Source of the DNA: Numida meleagris
Lineage: Eukaryota; Chordata; Aves; Galliformes; Numididae
Reading direction: 5' to 3'
Assembly: GCF_002078875.1 (NCBI RefSeq)
Contig: NC_034410.1
Coordinates: 95,781,292-95,845,291 of the forward strand
DNA: 64,000 nt
Below are positions 10,578 to 22,800 of this stretch, piece by piece. The notes under the pieces were generated by a model. That model did no database searches, was not told the origin of the DNA, and saw only the letters and a program-made list of their open reading frames with translations. The translations under genes and the position numbers were made by a program. Positions within the stretch are counted from its first letter, which is position 1. The number at the start of each line of letters is the position of its first letter.

Positions 10578-13493
10578 CCACTAACAAAAGGGGTTGGAGT
10601 CCTGCCTAGACTGTCAGTTATTTAGGACTTGCTAAGTATTTGAGATGAAATGGATAGCTTTTCAAGTAAAAGTGATTCATCTCACTGTGAGAAACATTTA
10701 TTTTATGACAGTAATTTTGCAGCTAAAATCAATTATAAATTGCTACAGCCTGGTCCTGGGTTTCACAGGTGAGTCACAGTTTTCTTCCTTACCCTTTTCC
10801 TTGGGTGTGAGTGGCTCCTGGCTGCCATCCTTCACTTACTATCATTGATCCTATTCATCTGCCACACATGTCCAAACCGAACCAGCATACCACTTCTGGA
10901 CTGCATGACAAATGATTCTCTCAGATTACACTTGCAAGGAGAAGATCACCCTTCCTCCCAGTTCCATCAGCCAGTAACAAAGAGCACAGCAGAACCACAG
11001 CTTGACAATGCCTGGCTTATTTTTAACAAGACAATCTGTAACACTCAAGGGCAGATGGGTACTGCTGCTGAAGGAATGCGAACTGATACTGACAGCACAA
11101 CAGCAGCTGAAGAATTCCCCTCTGAGCAGAATACTCTGAGGTCAGGAACTAGAAGGGGAAGACAGCATTTATGCATGGAGAATGGATCATTTTTCTTGTA
11201 GAAAATCATTTTGCAGCAGAGAGACTGAGAGTGCATGCCTCAGACTGCAACCTATTAGCAGCATTACCAGAGTCATGATTTAAAAGCTCATGAATGCTAA
11301 GAATGTAAGAGGTCAGTTTGGCTCATGGCCAGGGCTCAACCCACTGCCCACCCACGATGAATTATCCATTTCACGGTCTGTTTGTTGAACAGAGTACCAG
11401 AATACGGGAGGGTATGGGATTACAGTATATGCTGGCCGCACAATAGAATGCCATTGCTTTGCTGGAAGGGTGTGGAGATGGGTTGTTGCCTATGCCCAGA
11501 AAATTTGTGGAGAGATCCATCTCTATGATATAAAATGATTTCACTGTGGCACCAGGTCTCCATACTAAATAGGAACTTTGTATTTAAGTGTAACCCGTAG
11601 GATCTGTCAGGAATAAAGTACAGCTCTAAGTAGTCAACTTCTTATTTTAGGACAGCAGCTTGATTAGTGTGGAAGACAGTTATGCAGAAATTGCTACACA
11701 ATCAAGGAGGCTGACAATTTGTGCCTAGAGACCAAATAGGAACTACAGATAGAGCACAACAGATACGTTTACATTTACTTAAAAATGAGCGTGTCATTCT
11801 CCTCCCTTTTTCCTCAGTTATTGAGTACTTTTTCTTGGAATGTGGCCTAAGGGAATCTGGAAAAGGTGATGGAAGGCCACAAGTAGAATAGCATTAACAG
11901 AGCAGCAGAGCAAGTTGCGTGTGTTAAAAGGAGAAAGGCACAGAGAAATAGCAAAAAGTATTCAGTGTTTAAAACTGGTGATGTCTAGATAATGGCATCA
12001 ACATAGAGGAAGATTTTGGTAAAGGAAAACTAGATTAGTTTGAAAAGTGCTGGGAGCTTCCAAGTGAAAAACAGAGGTTCCCTATTAGCAGTTGGAGTTT
12101 TCTGGAGAATAGAAAAAAGGAGTCATCATGGAAACAGAATTGATTTTATCCACTGGGCTGCTACTGCCTTTAGTCATTGCTGATGCAGCCAGTGACAAGA
12201 ACTGCTTTGTTTTCAGTGATCACAACTCTTGTGAAAACTAAACTTGGTACTGTGTCAGCGGCAGATAAAAATAGGAGGTATTGAGATGGCTGCTTACTTT
12301 CCATGGTCACACAGGTGAAACTCCATTAGAGACTATATGATTTTATCTAAATGAAATTCTGACTTTAATGTGGTTTGCATACTATGCTTATCATGATAAG
12401 TAAAGCCAGTTTGATCACCCTATCCAAAGATGAAATAGTTTTCTCTGTAGGGAAACTGGACTAGTTAGCTATTTGCAGCAACTATTTAGTAATTTCTGAT
12501 TTCAGACAAAATGGGCTTATCATTAAAGAATCAATTATCTCTGAAAACACACGAGTTGTTCTGGAAAATACTGACTTTTATTGGGAAAGCATGTTCACAC
12601 AGGCAGTCAAGTGCAGATTAGAATATTCTACAACTGTTCCAAGAAGCTTTCCCAGGCAAATTTCTTATGTAGGCAAGAAGGTCTGAAAGCTGCAACTGGC
12701 AGAACATAAGTTAAGGACATTCAGTACAGCAATCACTGAAATGATGCCTTCTGCATTTTATCTTTTCAGGAGAAAAAATAGAGAGCACTTTTGCAGACCT
12801 CTGCTTATCTAGTTCATTAATAAATCAGTAGTTCTTTTTACACTTAAATAAAATTGTTTTCTTTCCTATTTTTTCCTGACTTTTAAGAAGCAGGAAGAAC
12901 ATTTGAAAACATCATTTTATAGAGAGCAGCAGCAGACCAGTCAAATACCTATGCAAGGGATGATGCTTTGTAATTAGAAACGTTTTTAGCATGAAATTAC
13001 TATAGATTTCACAGCATAATTACAAAATGTGTCAGAAATAATTATACCTAAATGGACTTTAAAGGACTTTCCAGATGTCTGAGGTTTCTGTCTTTCTATA
13101 ATAGACTAGCTATGCATGTCATTACGCTAATGCTTTCTTAAATAAAGTTGTTGTCTAAGGAGCTAGGCCTTTTTTTGGTTTCTTTTAAACACACAGATTC
13201 ACAACCAACCTGTAGTGCTGACAGCAATTATATTACTTTAAAAAAGAGGCATACGTAATCTAACCGTAATGTACGCTGACTAATTATAAAACAGACTTTT
13301 TAGAGAACTGATGATCAATCAACTTCTTATATTGGAACTGCACGGAATGCATTATCCTGATCCCATAGCTTGTTAAGACATACTATTTTTTTTAGTATTC
13401 ATTATGTTTTATAAAATAACAGTATTGTTTCAATGTTCTCTTTAAAATGGTAATTAACTTTTATCAAAAACTATTCCTAACCAGTGGAGCTTA

Positions 13494-13632
13494 ATATCAT
13501 AGAAACACAGAATCATAGAATCATAAAATATCTTGGGTTGGAAGGGACCTCAAAGTCCATTCAGTCCTACTCCCTGCTGTGGGCAGGGCTGCCCCCCACC
13601 AGCTCAGCTGTCCAGGGCCACATCCAACCAAC
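13494..13632 (-). mobile_element. CR1 LINE 3' fragment
   Basis: Repeated 'cagaatcatagaatcataaa' octamers are followed by 'cttgggttggaagggacctc' and 'cagctcagctgtccagggcc'. This is the antisense 3' end of a CR1 with long terminal octamer repeats. Confidence 0.92.
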
Positions 13633-13929
13633 AGTTTACACTGATGGGCGACCTGAGACTGAGGCCAGTACATATTTTGTATCACATTATTGAAAATATT
13701 AATCTTGTCCTGTATATATAACTGTAGTTAGTCTCTGCAAACACAGATGTGAAGAAAAAAAATGGAAAACACGTTGAAAGATTTTCTTCCAATGTTAGTG
13801 GCCATCTATAGCAGAGGCAACTTGGTTTTGGCTTATTGTTACTACTGCTGTTTTGTCTTGCTGTGAACTAACATTGTCTGGCTGCCAGGTGCTCAGCTAG
13901 CTGACCTCTCACTCCTCCTCAACAGGACT

Positions 13930-14970
13930 GGAGGGAGAAAAGAAGATGAAAAAGTGTAAGGGTTGAGATAAAGATAAGGGAGATTGTTTACCAACACAGA
14001 CTTGGGGAAGATTAATTTAGTTTCTTACTAAATTAAAAACAAAATCACTTTCCTCCCCAGCCCACCTTCATGCCATGCTCAGTTTCACTCCTTAATTCAC
14101 AATTCCTCTACCTCCTCCTCCTGCCTGAGCAGCAGTGTGGGGCACAGGGAACAGGAGCTGTGGTTAGCACCTGACACTTTGTCTCTGCTGCTCCTTCGTT
14201 TTCTCACTTTTCCCGTGTCAGCATGGGGTCCCTCCCATGGGTTACAACTCTTCAGGAACTGCTCCAGCGCTGGTCCTGTCCATGGGGTGCAGCCCCTCAG
14301 GGAGACTCCAGCATGGCTTCCCCATGGGCTGCATTTCCTGCACTCTGCTCCTGCCTGGGCTCTCCACAGGCTCACAGAAATCACAGAACAGTTGTGCTTG
14401 GAAGGTCCCCTGGTCCAACCCCTTCTCAGGGCCACCCACAGCAAGGTGCCCAGGCCCACATCCAGGTGGCTTTTGAAGATCTCCAGGGAGGAGACCCCAC
14501 AGCCTTTCCAGGCAACCAGTGACAGGGCTCTGTCATTCTTACAGCTTTCTTCAGGCCACGTCCACCTGCTCCACCATGGGCTCCTCCACCAGGATCTGCT
14601 CCAGAATGGTACCCATGGGCTGCAGGGAGTGAGCCTGCTTTACTATGGTCCTCTCCAGAAGCTCAAGGAACTTCTGCTCTGGTGCCTGGCGCACCTCCTC
14701 CCTCTCCTTCTTCAGTGACCTTAGCATCTGTCCGGCTGTTTACCTCATGGTTTTTCATCATTCCTCTCTCTCACAGCTGCTGCACAGTGCCTTTGTCCTT
14801 TTCTTAGGTATGTTTCCAGAGGTACCACTAGCACTGCTGATTGGCTCAACTTTGAACACTGGCAGGACTATTCAGAAGCATCTGGAACTGGCTCTGTTGG
14901 GCAAGGAGTAGCCCCTAATCACTCAGAGGCCACTCTGCTACCAAAACCTTGCTGTAATTGGTTTACTTTG
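13930..14970. mobile_element. Avian endogenous-retrovirus LTR-type repeat, probable solo LTR, degraded
   Basis: The stretch is rich in repeated 'catggg(c/g)tgcag' and 'ctgctccagcatgg' modules (for example 14223-14340 and 14560-14660). It ends near 14945 with 'ctgctaccaaaaccttgc'. This module order is one I associate with a very common avian ERVL-like LTR. No gag, pol or env reading frame is visible nearby, so I read it as a solo LTR remnant. A CR1-like fragment interrupts it at about 14370-14535. Open frames of up to 193 codons across it are by-products of the repeat. The family name and exact ends are uncertain. Confidence 0.6.
14370..14535 (-). mobile_element. CR1-like fragment nested in the LTR
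   Basis: It reads 'cacagaaatcacagaacagt', then 'cttggaaggtcccctggtcc' and, further on, 'tccaggtggcttttgaagat'. This is antisense CR1 3' sequence. The LTR modules resume on its right, so the CR1 probably inserted into the LTR. Confidence 0.65.
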
Positions 14971-14974
14971 TGTT

Positions 14975-15590
14975 CTTCTAAAGTAATAAATCAGATTTTG
15001 GTTCTCTTCTGAGAGGGAAAACTGTTCAGTGGTCAAGCTCTGTGAAACTGTCACTTAAGCTGAGCACATGACGTACTCACTGGGCAGAAAAGTGTCCTAG
15101 ATTCATGCTACACTAACATGCTATTTCTCTTTAAGCACAAGTTAATTTTGGATTAGACAAATCTAATACTTCAGAAAATTAATGTTTTTATGCAGTCAAA
15201 ATGTGTACTGTTGTAGCTGTAGGTAAATAACTGCAGGGAATCTTCCGTAAGTTATTTCCACAATCCTGTTATTCAGTGGAAAGAGGCAACTCCTACCAGC
15301 TGTTTCCTAATCCCCCATCTCCTGTACTGTGTAGCGTGTAATCTTCTGCAACTTTGGTAAAAGATGGAGGAAGGCATTCCTTTTGTGTGAAAGGAAGCAT
15401 TCTGCATGGTTTCTCTGAGGCCAGAAAGTGAGTCAGCAGCAGAGGAGCTCAGAGCCACATAACAGTATCCAGTTAGTTCACTGCTGCAGTCCAGCATTTG
15501 GGAACCTCCTGTGGCAGACCACGGATCCATTAACAAGCATGATTATTTCAGGAATAAGTTATTCTGAAAAGTAATAGAGACAACATCCAA
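14975..15590. other. Intergenic DNA downstream of CIDEA
   Basis: I see no recognisable gene or repeat. An 87-codon minus-strand frame at 15273-15536 has no family resemblance. Confidence 0.5.
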
Positions 15591-15604
15591 AGCCACAATT
15601 TAAC

Positions 15605-15610
15605 TTTATT
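15605..15610 (-). terminator. CIDEA: Candidate polyadenylation signal for CIDEA
   Basis: This is the first canonical AATAAA on the minus strand after the CIDEA stop codon. The transcript strand reads GAATAAAGTTAAATTGTGGC, followed by a G/U-rich TTTGGATGTTG stretch, the usual layout of a strong vertebrate poly(A) site. It would make the 3' UTR about 4.1 kb. Weaker ATTAAA hexamers at 18672-18677 and 17460-17465 could give shorter ends. Confidence 0.45.
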
Positions 15611-18600
15611 CGTGGACATTTAAGCATTCCTCAAAATTGGCACCATGTATCAGAAAATATTGCCATCACTCACATCATTCTCACCCATCTCAGTTTCCGT
15701 AGCAAGTTAAACTACCGGGTTCTACAGTTTTGAAATGGTAAAACATCATCTTTTCCTTTAGCAAAACATCAATTCTCATGTTAATAAATATCTCATAGCA
15801 AAGTAAGGTATAGAAAGTAGTGATAAATGTTAAACTCCACGAGGATGATTACTATAATTGAAGTATACTGTTAATTATGTTAATACCTCCAGTAATGAAG
15901 CATTAAGTTCAAAATCCTTCGTACTTTGGCTTTAATCTTTAATTAAAGAAGTTTGTGCTTTTAGTTCAAGTTCTATCTCTATAAGAAATATGCTGAAATG
16001 ATTTAGTTACAATTCTAGTTTGTTATAAATAATATGTTCACATTCAGAATTACCAACATTTCCTAAATAGTTAACGCCTACCTCTCTTCTGTGCTGAAAA
16101 AGCTTCCAGCCCAAAGTCCTGTTTTCCTTTCTTTAACCCCTCCCTTCCCCACAGATAAGGGATTTGGGGTGTTTCCTACAGCATATTCCTAATGCTCTAA
16201 GGAATTTAGACCCTGCCTTATGCCCTCCCCCCAGGCAGAAGAACTTGCAATCCTATTTCTCCTGAAGGAATAGGAAGGTGTAAGAAAGCAACAACTCCAT
16301 GAGCCTGTGAAAGGAAGGAAATTAAGTAGTAAGTTATACACACACAAAAAAGCTATCAGATTCTTCATTCTAGTCACGAAAAGAGCAACGTTGTTTTGCC
16401 TGCAGAACATGAGCAGTGCCTGAGTCAACAAGATCCAGTTCTTCAGTGAAAATTCCTTTTTTGGTAACTACAGAGTATGACTTGGTGCATTGTTAGTAAG
16501 TGATGCAAAGGAACAGGCAAAGAGGGTCAGGGCAAGCAAAGAGGGAGAAAACATGTTTCATGGTTTTGAAATTTTAGTGTTACCAGCCTTGCCTGCAACA
16601 GTAACAAGTGCAGATTAACTGGGCTATGGGGGAAAAAAAAGTGAAAGCTAGAAATATCAAGTAGAAAAGCTAGTTTCACTTCTACATATTAGCAGGGAAG
16701 AGCCCATGCTTTTAGTTTTTGTAGCTTCCTGAAAGCTGGGTGGTGGTGTTCTCTGCCATCTACCACATACAGCCAAAGTAAAAGCTACACATCTCAAGCA
16801 GGCTATAAAAAAAAAAAATAAAACTGGCTCCAACTCAGAAAAACAAACTCCTCTGACTGAAAGCCCAAACTTTCTCTCTGAAAAGTAGTTGGTACAGCAG
16901 CAAATATCTTCTAAATACTAAAACTGTGGCAAAACCCAGATTCAGAAACAAAGGAGCAATTTCACAAACTCTGAACTTCCTGAGACATTTCTCCTATTCT
17001 GAGAAGGTATCAAAGTCGAGCTACTTTCTTCATCTGTTTGCATTTTGAACCACAGGGAGATGCTCTGAGGGTGGAGACTTTGCAGCTCACGTGACCTTCA
17101 GCAACTCAAGCATTAAGTGTTAGGCTGCCAAAGAAGCAGCTGCTTAAAAACATTTCAAATTCATGCTGAGTTAGCCTTATATTTCTACCATAATACCATA
17201 GGAAACTACGGAGTGTTAGTTCTGTGACAACTGCCTCTGGCTGTAGAAGGATGGAATTTGAGATCTACACAGTTCAGACTTGCCAAAGCTTTCATATTAC
17301 AGAAAGTTGAAAAGGCAGTTCATACAGATGAATGCAATATTGAACTATGCAAGCATATTGTTTGCTTTTTTTTTTTTTACATTTGTGCTTCCACTATTAA
17401 CAATGTATATGTTCCTAGAAGCATTACATTACATGTAGACTACTTTGAGGCGGGCTCATTTTAATGCAATAAATGGTCCTTAAAAGCTGAAAGAGTTAAT
17501 GGTTAATGACAAAGTCCTTGCACTGCAAAAGCTAAGTGCAGTTCCTTGATAGGGGGTAGAAAAACTTTGGCCAACAGTTACCACAGTAACAATCATGGTA
17601 GGGGTGGGGGAAGGAACAATACAGATAGTCTTCATTTTAACATAATCTTTTTCTCATTACCTGCTGTTTAGTCTGTTTTCTTCTGAAGGAAACCTAACAG
17701 TGCTGCAAGGTGCAGATATTCTTCCATGGGAAAAGAGAGTAAAATAAACCAGTCCACCCCTTGCCTGGAGCTGCATGCCTCACCACCCTCTCCCTCCCCA
17801 GCAAATATTCAGAAGTGGATGGGAAACAACAAATTAGGGGAAAAAAAAAGCCACAGAGTTTCTTTCTTAGCTGTCTACTCATTTGTAATACCATTACTGA
17901 AGAGACAGGTAGAGACTCAGCAGACTTATGTCTGTTAGTCCTTTTAAGATTGATTTTAGGCTGCTTTCCACCACAACAGTGATTTCAAAGATGCAGCTCC
18001 AGCTGGCTAAATCAGATCCATAAAAGGAAGGCAAAAGTAAGTATGTGAAGGTGAAGCTGGCAGATAAACATGAGCAGTATTCCCATGTATTAGTAACATT
18101 TTAAGTGAACAGCTCCAGCTTACAGATCAAAATGGATACCACCAAACATGATGCTTGGTTATCTCAGTCCATCCGTTCCTCTTTTAGCACATCATATTTT
18201 CCTCCAACTAATCAGCGCATATGATGCATGCGGTTAAAGGACTTGCATCTCAGCAGAAGCATGGCAAGCACCCTGGAGCTCACACTGGTCCCTTTCATTC
18301 CTACTTTTTCCCTTCCATCCCTCTTCACCCTGTCACCAGGGTTTCTCGTCCTGAGTGGCACTTGCGGTCAGGTAGGATATTTACCTGCATGTTATCTCCT
18401 TAATGGCTTTCAGTCTCAAGAATGTAACTGAAACTTCATCATAAGATGAAAGCAAATAAAAACCTCAAAAGCCACACCTATGAACAACAGGAGTTGAACT
18501 TTTCCCCGTCAACAACGGTGTCTGTATTTTATCACAAATGCCTACCACTACTTGTTTTCCCATCTGTCTTCACAGCAAGGAGATTCTTTCTGAAAACCAG

Positions 18601-19678
18601 TCATACTAACAGCTCACTAAACTGTATAAAGCTTTCTGGACAATTATATCTGAGGTTAAAAAACTTTGTCCTTTAATATAGTTTGTTTTAGGAGATTAAG
18701 ACTGCTTATATGCAATTTTGAGTATACATTACAAGTAGATAGTGTCCTGCTGTTCCCCTCGAACACAGGGGCATCAAAATCCAACATTTCTTACAGATTT
18801 ATACTACACATTTCAAGTACAGCTTGAAATGTCATCTACATGCATAGCTGAAGAGCAAAAATTACAGAATTGGAGGTTTAACCCCTGAATGAATCTTCAG
18901 GAGGTTTTCTGTAAGCCATACGGACTATGGCAAGTTATTCAATGCTTTAGGGCAGAATGGGACATCAGACACATTAAAGAAATATGTTGTTCTTCAACTG
19001 GTATAAACTATATTAACCAGAACTTTCTATAGACTTGAAGAACAATACAAGCAATTATACAAAATGTTTACTTGTTTTAAGGGAAATAAGGCTAAATTTT
19101 AAGCCTCTGCATAGTAGTTGCACTTTGTTGAATTAGACTTCATGAGAGTATTCAGTCACTGAACCAGGAGTCAGTTGCATTGTATATTTCCATTATTAGA
19201 AGTAGTAAATAAGACACTTCAGCCTTTTGTATCCCAGTGCCAGCTGGACACTAATCCCAGCAGTGTTATGGATCAAAACTAAAAAAACAAGCACAGCCCT
19301 GTCTGTTCAGAAGGCAAGTAGACAGCCATAAAGAAAACAAACCACGTTTTGATCAGCAGAAGGAAATGACCCACTGGTTACAAAGCATGCATGTTTCCAA
19401 ATATTCTTATTTTCCATTGAGTTCCTGGGGTAAAAACTTGCCCTCTCTTCTTCTTTTGCCTGGTTCTCAGTCATTAGGCACCCATCCTTTTGCTGTGTTA
19501 AGAGCCCGTGAACACCAAACACTTATTTTACAACTAAGGCCTACAAGCATTCCCAAATGGGAAAAATGTTAGTTCACCTTAGTGGATATCTCCCTACTAA
19601 AACAACATTACAATCAAGTTTGGGCAAGAGAGCGTTCTTAAACAAAAGGATCCAATATCAGAAGTGCTGCTGTGGTCT
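15611..19678 (-). other. CIDEA: Probable CIDEA 3' UTR (inferred) or downstream flank
   Basis: There is no splice-ready exon and no recognisable interspersed repeat in these 4 kb, which is unusual for this window and fits untranslated exon sequence. It contains a perfect 10-bp-stem inverted repeat at 18808-18832. Short open frames look like chance. Whether it is transcribed depends on which poly(A) site is used. Confidence 0.4.
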
Positions 19679-19811
19679 CTACTTGTGCTGTGATCTTGTA
19701 CAGGTGCCGTCTTCATCACATTCACCCATCAAATGCAACATGTATGTTCCAGTATAGAGAAGAAACTGTCCAGTTATTTGTGCTATATGGGATATTATCT
19801 GAAGCACTTTC
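19679..19811 (-). CDS. CIDEA: CIDEA coding exon 5 and stop
   Basis: This exon is 133 nt. It begins KVLQIISHIAQITGQFLLYT, continues GTYMLHLMGECDEDGTC, and ends TRSQHK then TAG at 19679-19681. The acceptor is TTCTTCTAG. The phase matches exon 4 (CG|G, Arg). It is too short to appear as a long open frame and was found by homology. Confidence 0.93.
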
Positions 19812-22800
19812 CTAGAAGAAAAGCCATTTGTTAAAAAAAGTCAACATGGAAACATAGCCCAAACCCCTCCCATCCCCAGCACCTTAAGGATGAATTAGGT
19901 AGATACATTTAAGAATTCTCTTATTCCTCTTCAATTATGAGAAGTTTGTACATTCTTTAGAGCAAGTACTTCCATGGGCATTGACATGCCCATGACAGAA
20001 AATTGTTAACATGTTGTAGACTTGGGCAGAACCAGAGAACACATTTAACAAATCAGTCTGTCATCCTGTTAGGCCCTCTGGAAAACCATCACTCAAACTA
20101 CCCAAGCACCATGGAAGATTTAGCTTTGCCTGAGAGCCCAGCAGCATTCCTGCAGCATGAATCGTTCTTGCTTACCTTCAGGCCAGTCAGTAAGAACACT
20201 GTGTGCACCCCAAAGCTACAGATCAGACTTTATTAGCACTGAAGCTGAGCAATTGCATTACACTGGGTGCCCAACAGCAAAACAAATGAAGCCAGTCAAG
20301 TTTATGCTCTCCAAACTGCAAATCTTAAATACCATTCACAGCTGTGTCACTTTTTAACATGTAAAGTATCAGCAGTCAGATATATCATGTTGTGGAATCT
20401 GTACAGATCTATAAATTAAGACTAGGCAAGTGTCAGAAGTCTACAATACAGACTATGGATCACCACAGGATATCTAAGGAATGGAAATCATCATATCTGA
20501 GTGGTAATTTATTCAACTTAGTTATATCTGTTTTTACCTTCCAGCCTCCATGAAACAATGGAGACATCAGTGCTGAGAAAGGTATTTAAGCCTCGAAAGT
20601 AGGCCCTCAAACATGTGAGGCCAAGGCACTGGAGAAGTGGTATACAAGAACCAGAACTACACCAAAATCAGAAGGGGATCAGTTTCTGAAGGTGCCAAAA
20701 TGAGATCAGTGTTCCCCTTCTAGGGGAACTAGGGGGAAGATTTTCTGAATTCCTGTCTAAGTAAACAAGCAAGAGGGTTCACAATTGCAATTTACTTCTC
20801 CTTTGAGCTCTAGCAGAGAGCAAAAACTTATCTTCTTATAAATTCAGCGTGTTTTTTTTTTTTTTTTTTTTTGCAGTGTGCTGAAAGGTTTGCAGTCAAA
20901 ATCTAATACTTCAAAACTGTTGATTACCCTGGGTACACGGAGTCTGGGAAGCCTTTGAAGAACAACGTACCCTCTTTCCTATGCTTCCCACACATACGCC
21001 CTGTCAATATGTCCTTCCCTCCACAAGACAGTGCATGCCAAAGGGCCATACAGTCACAAAGAAAGCTGCACCTGGTACCAAGATTTTGAGCAGCTGCAGC
21101 ATGTTGCTTGCACATGAGACCAGTTGTCATTTAAGCCATGGAGGAAGTTATTTGTTGAACTGGATATTTGATCCTTCAGTTGGACAAGACAGGAGAAACT
21201 CTTAAGGGAAACGCACTAAACAGATCTGGCAGGCTTTGAGCCTCTCCCACCAATGAACAACTGCAGTATTTTAGGGTTGTTTCCCCTCACACTCCACAAG
21301 TCGGCTCAGGGAGAGAGCAGAGTTAGCAATTTAGAACTCATTAGCAGAGAATACACTGAGAATTGAACACCATGTATCCCCAGTTTAAATGGCAAGTTGA
21401 GAGAGACTGCCTCACTGTGGTATTTGAGAGCACCCCAAGTTCTCTTCTCCCTCTGCTCTTTGGTAGCAGACTGTTTTCCCACTCTCACGCTAGCACTTCC
21501 CCTTCAACTCTTTGTAATGTAACAGTGCTTCTAGAAGAATTTCAGAGCTATTTCAGCTGTTGCCAGCACCATTTCTTTCTCACCAGCTGCACTGTGTTGG
21601 CAGCAAGGCAGAACTGTCACTTAAAATTCTCCTTGACAGGGCAAGTTCTAGTGCTGATACTCATCTCCATAACAGCCAGAAATCAGGAGTTTGTTCTGGT
21701 CAAGAGGCTGACAAACACAGGAACTGGAGGAGTGCAGCTGTTTGAGGGTAGATCTTTGCTTTAAAGAGATTAATAAAAGCGGTACTATGGGTGGATGCAG
21801 CGTACAGCAGAACAGTCACTGCTGTAGCCTCATCTACAGTGACACAGGACTGTAGCCTGAAGGATTAAGCAAAGGATCACCTAAGCAGAGTGGCAGATGT
21901 CTGAGGCATGGAACAAGATTAGCATTACAGTGCTTAATATCTGCACCAGTGAGTCTAGAGACTATTAGAAGACTTCATACTAAAGACAACATGTTGTTTA
22001 GGTCAAGTAAAAACTTTGCTTACAGGCATGTAATCTGCTCTGTATAGAGTAGATCTGGTCCTCAAGTAAGAAAATGCAGTAACTACACTATTGCATTTCA
22101 ACCAGAATGTAATGGGTCAGGTAGGGAAATTCAGAGCTGTTGCTTAAACAGTTGTCAAAATCAAAGTATGGTATCTCTGTGAAGGAGTCTGAACTCAAGA
22201 AGTTTTCTTCAACCAGAGTGGCTGGTTTTGACATGGCACTGACTTTCACAGTTGAAAGCAGCAGACAGGACAAGGTGTTATTATTCTGTACTTGCATGAG
22301 ATGATGTTTCCCAACAGCCTGTTTTACCAAACCTACAATCCACTACAGGTTGGTCCTGTGGAAGTCAGTGGCCCTTGCTAGGCTGTCTTAGAAGTGAATT
22401 TGGCAGCCACATTTAAGACCTCTGCTATCAGATCTCCAGTTCCTTTGTTAATTCATCTCATTGATGTTCCCCATCAAAGAGCATTCCTCAGCACCCTGCA
22501 TTCTTTAAACAAGCCAAAGAAATCTGAGGAAATCCTCTCAGGAGAGCAGCACATCTATACAGGACAGCTATTAAAGGAAGATTCAGCATATTGGTCAGAT
22601 GTAAAAATTAATAAAAAATACTGAGTTTATAAATACACTGGCTTTGTAGAACTGATAAGCAAACAGATGTTTCATTAATGCCTATGCCTGATCATGACGG
22701 AAGCACACTTACCGCAATATACTTTTTGCTCCCATACATTTGATGTCATATGACACTGAGTAGATCTCATAGAAGGTTGCCTTCACATTTAAGCAGCCAA

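Larger units (their letters stand above)
4010..13490. other. TUBB6-CIDEA intergenic DNA, no gene recognised
   Basis: No conserved exon was found on either strand. The longest open frames (177 codons, minus, 4731-5264; 180 codons, plus, 8537-9079) resemble no family I know, and one or two of this length are expected by chance in a window this size. About 5820-6420 has the composition of a dispersed repeat or LTR, which I cannot classify. A CR1 tail lies at 7285-7412, a (TAA) run at 10553-10577 and a T-run at 8022-8035. Confidence 0.6.

Noticed and set aside
14137..14718. 193-codon Leu/His-rich plus-strand open frame
   Set aside because: It is a translation of the LTR-type repeat and its nested CR1. 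Such proteins are frequent false predictions in bird genomes.
20228..20233. Minus-strand AATAAA as the CIDEA poly(A) site
   Set aside because: It lies in intron 4, upstream of exon 5 in the direction of transcription, so it cannot end the full-length mRNA.
21363..21764. 133-codon plus-strand open frame in CIDEA intron 4
   Set aside because: Antisense intronic, with no homology or splice support.
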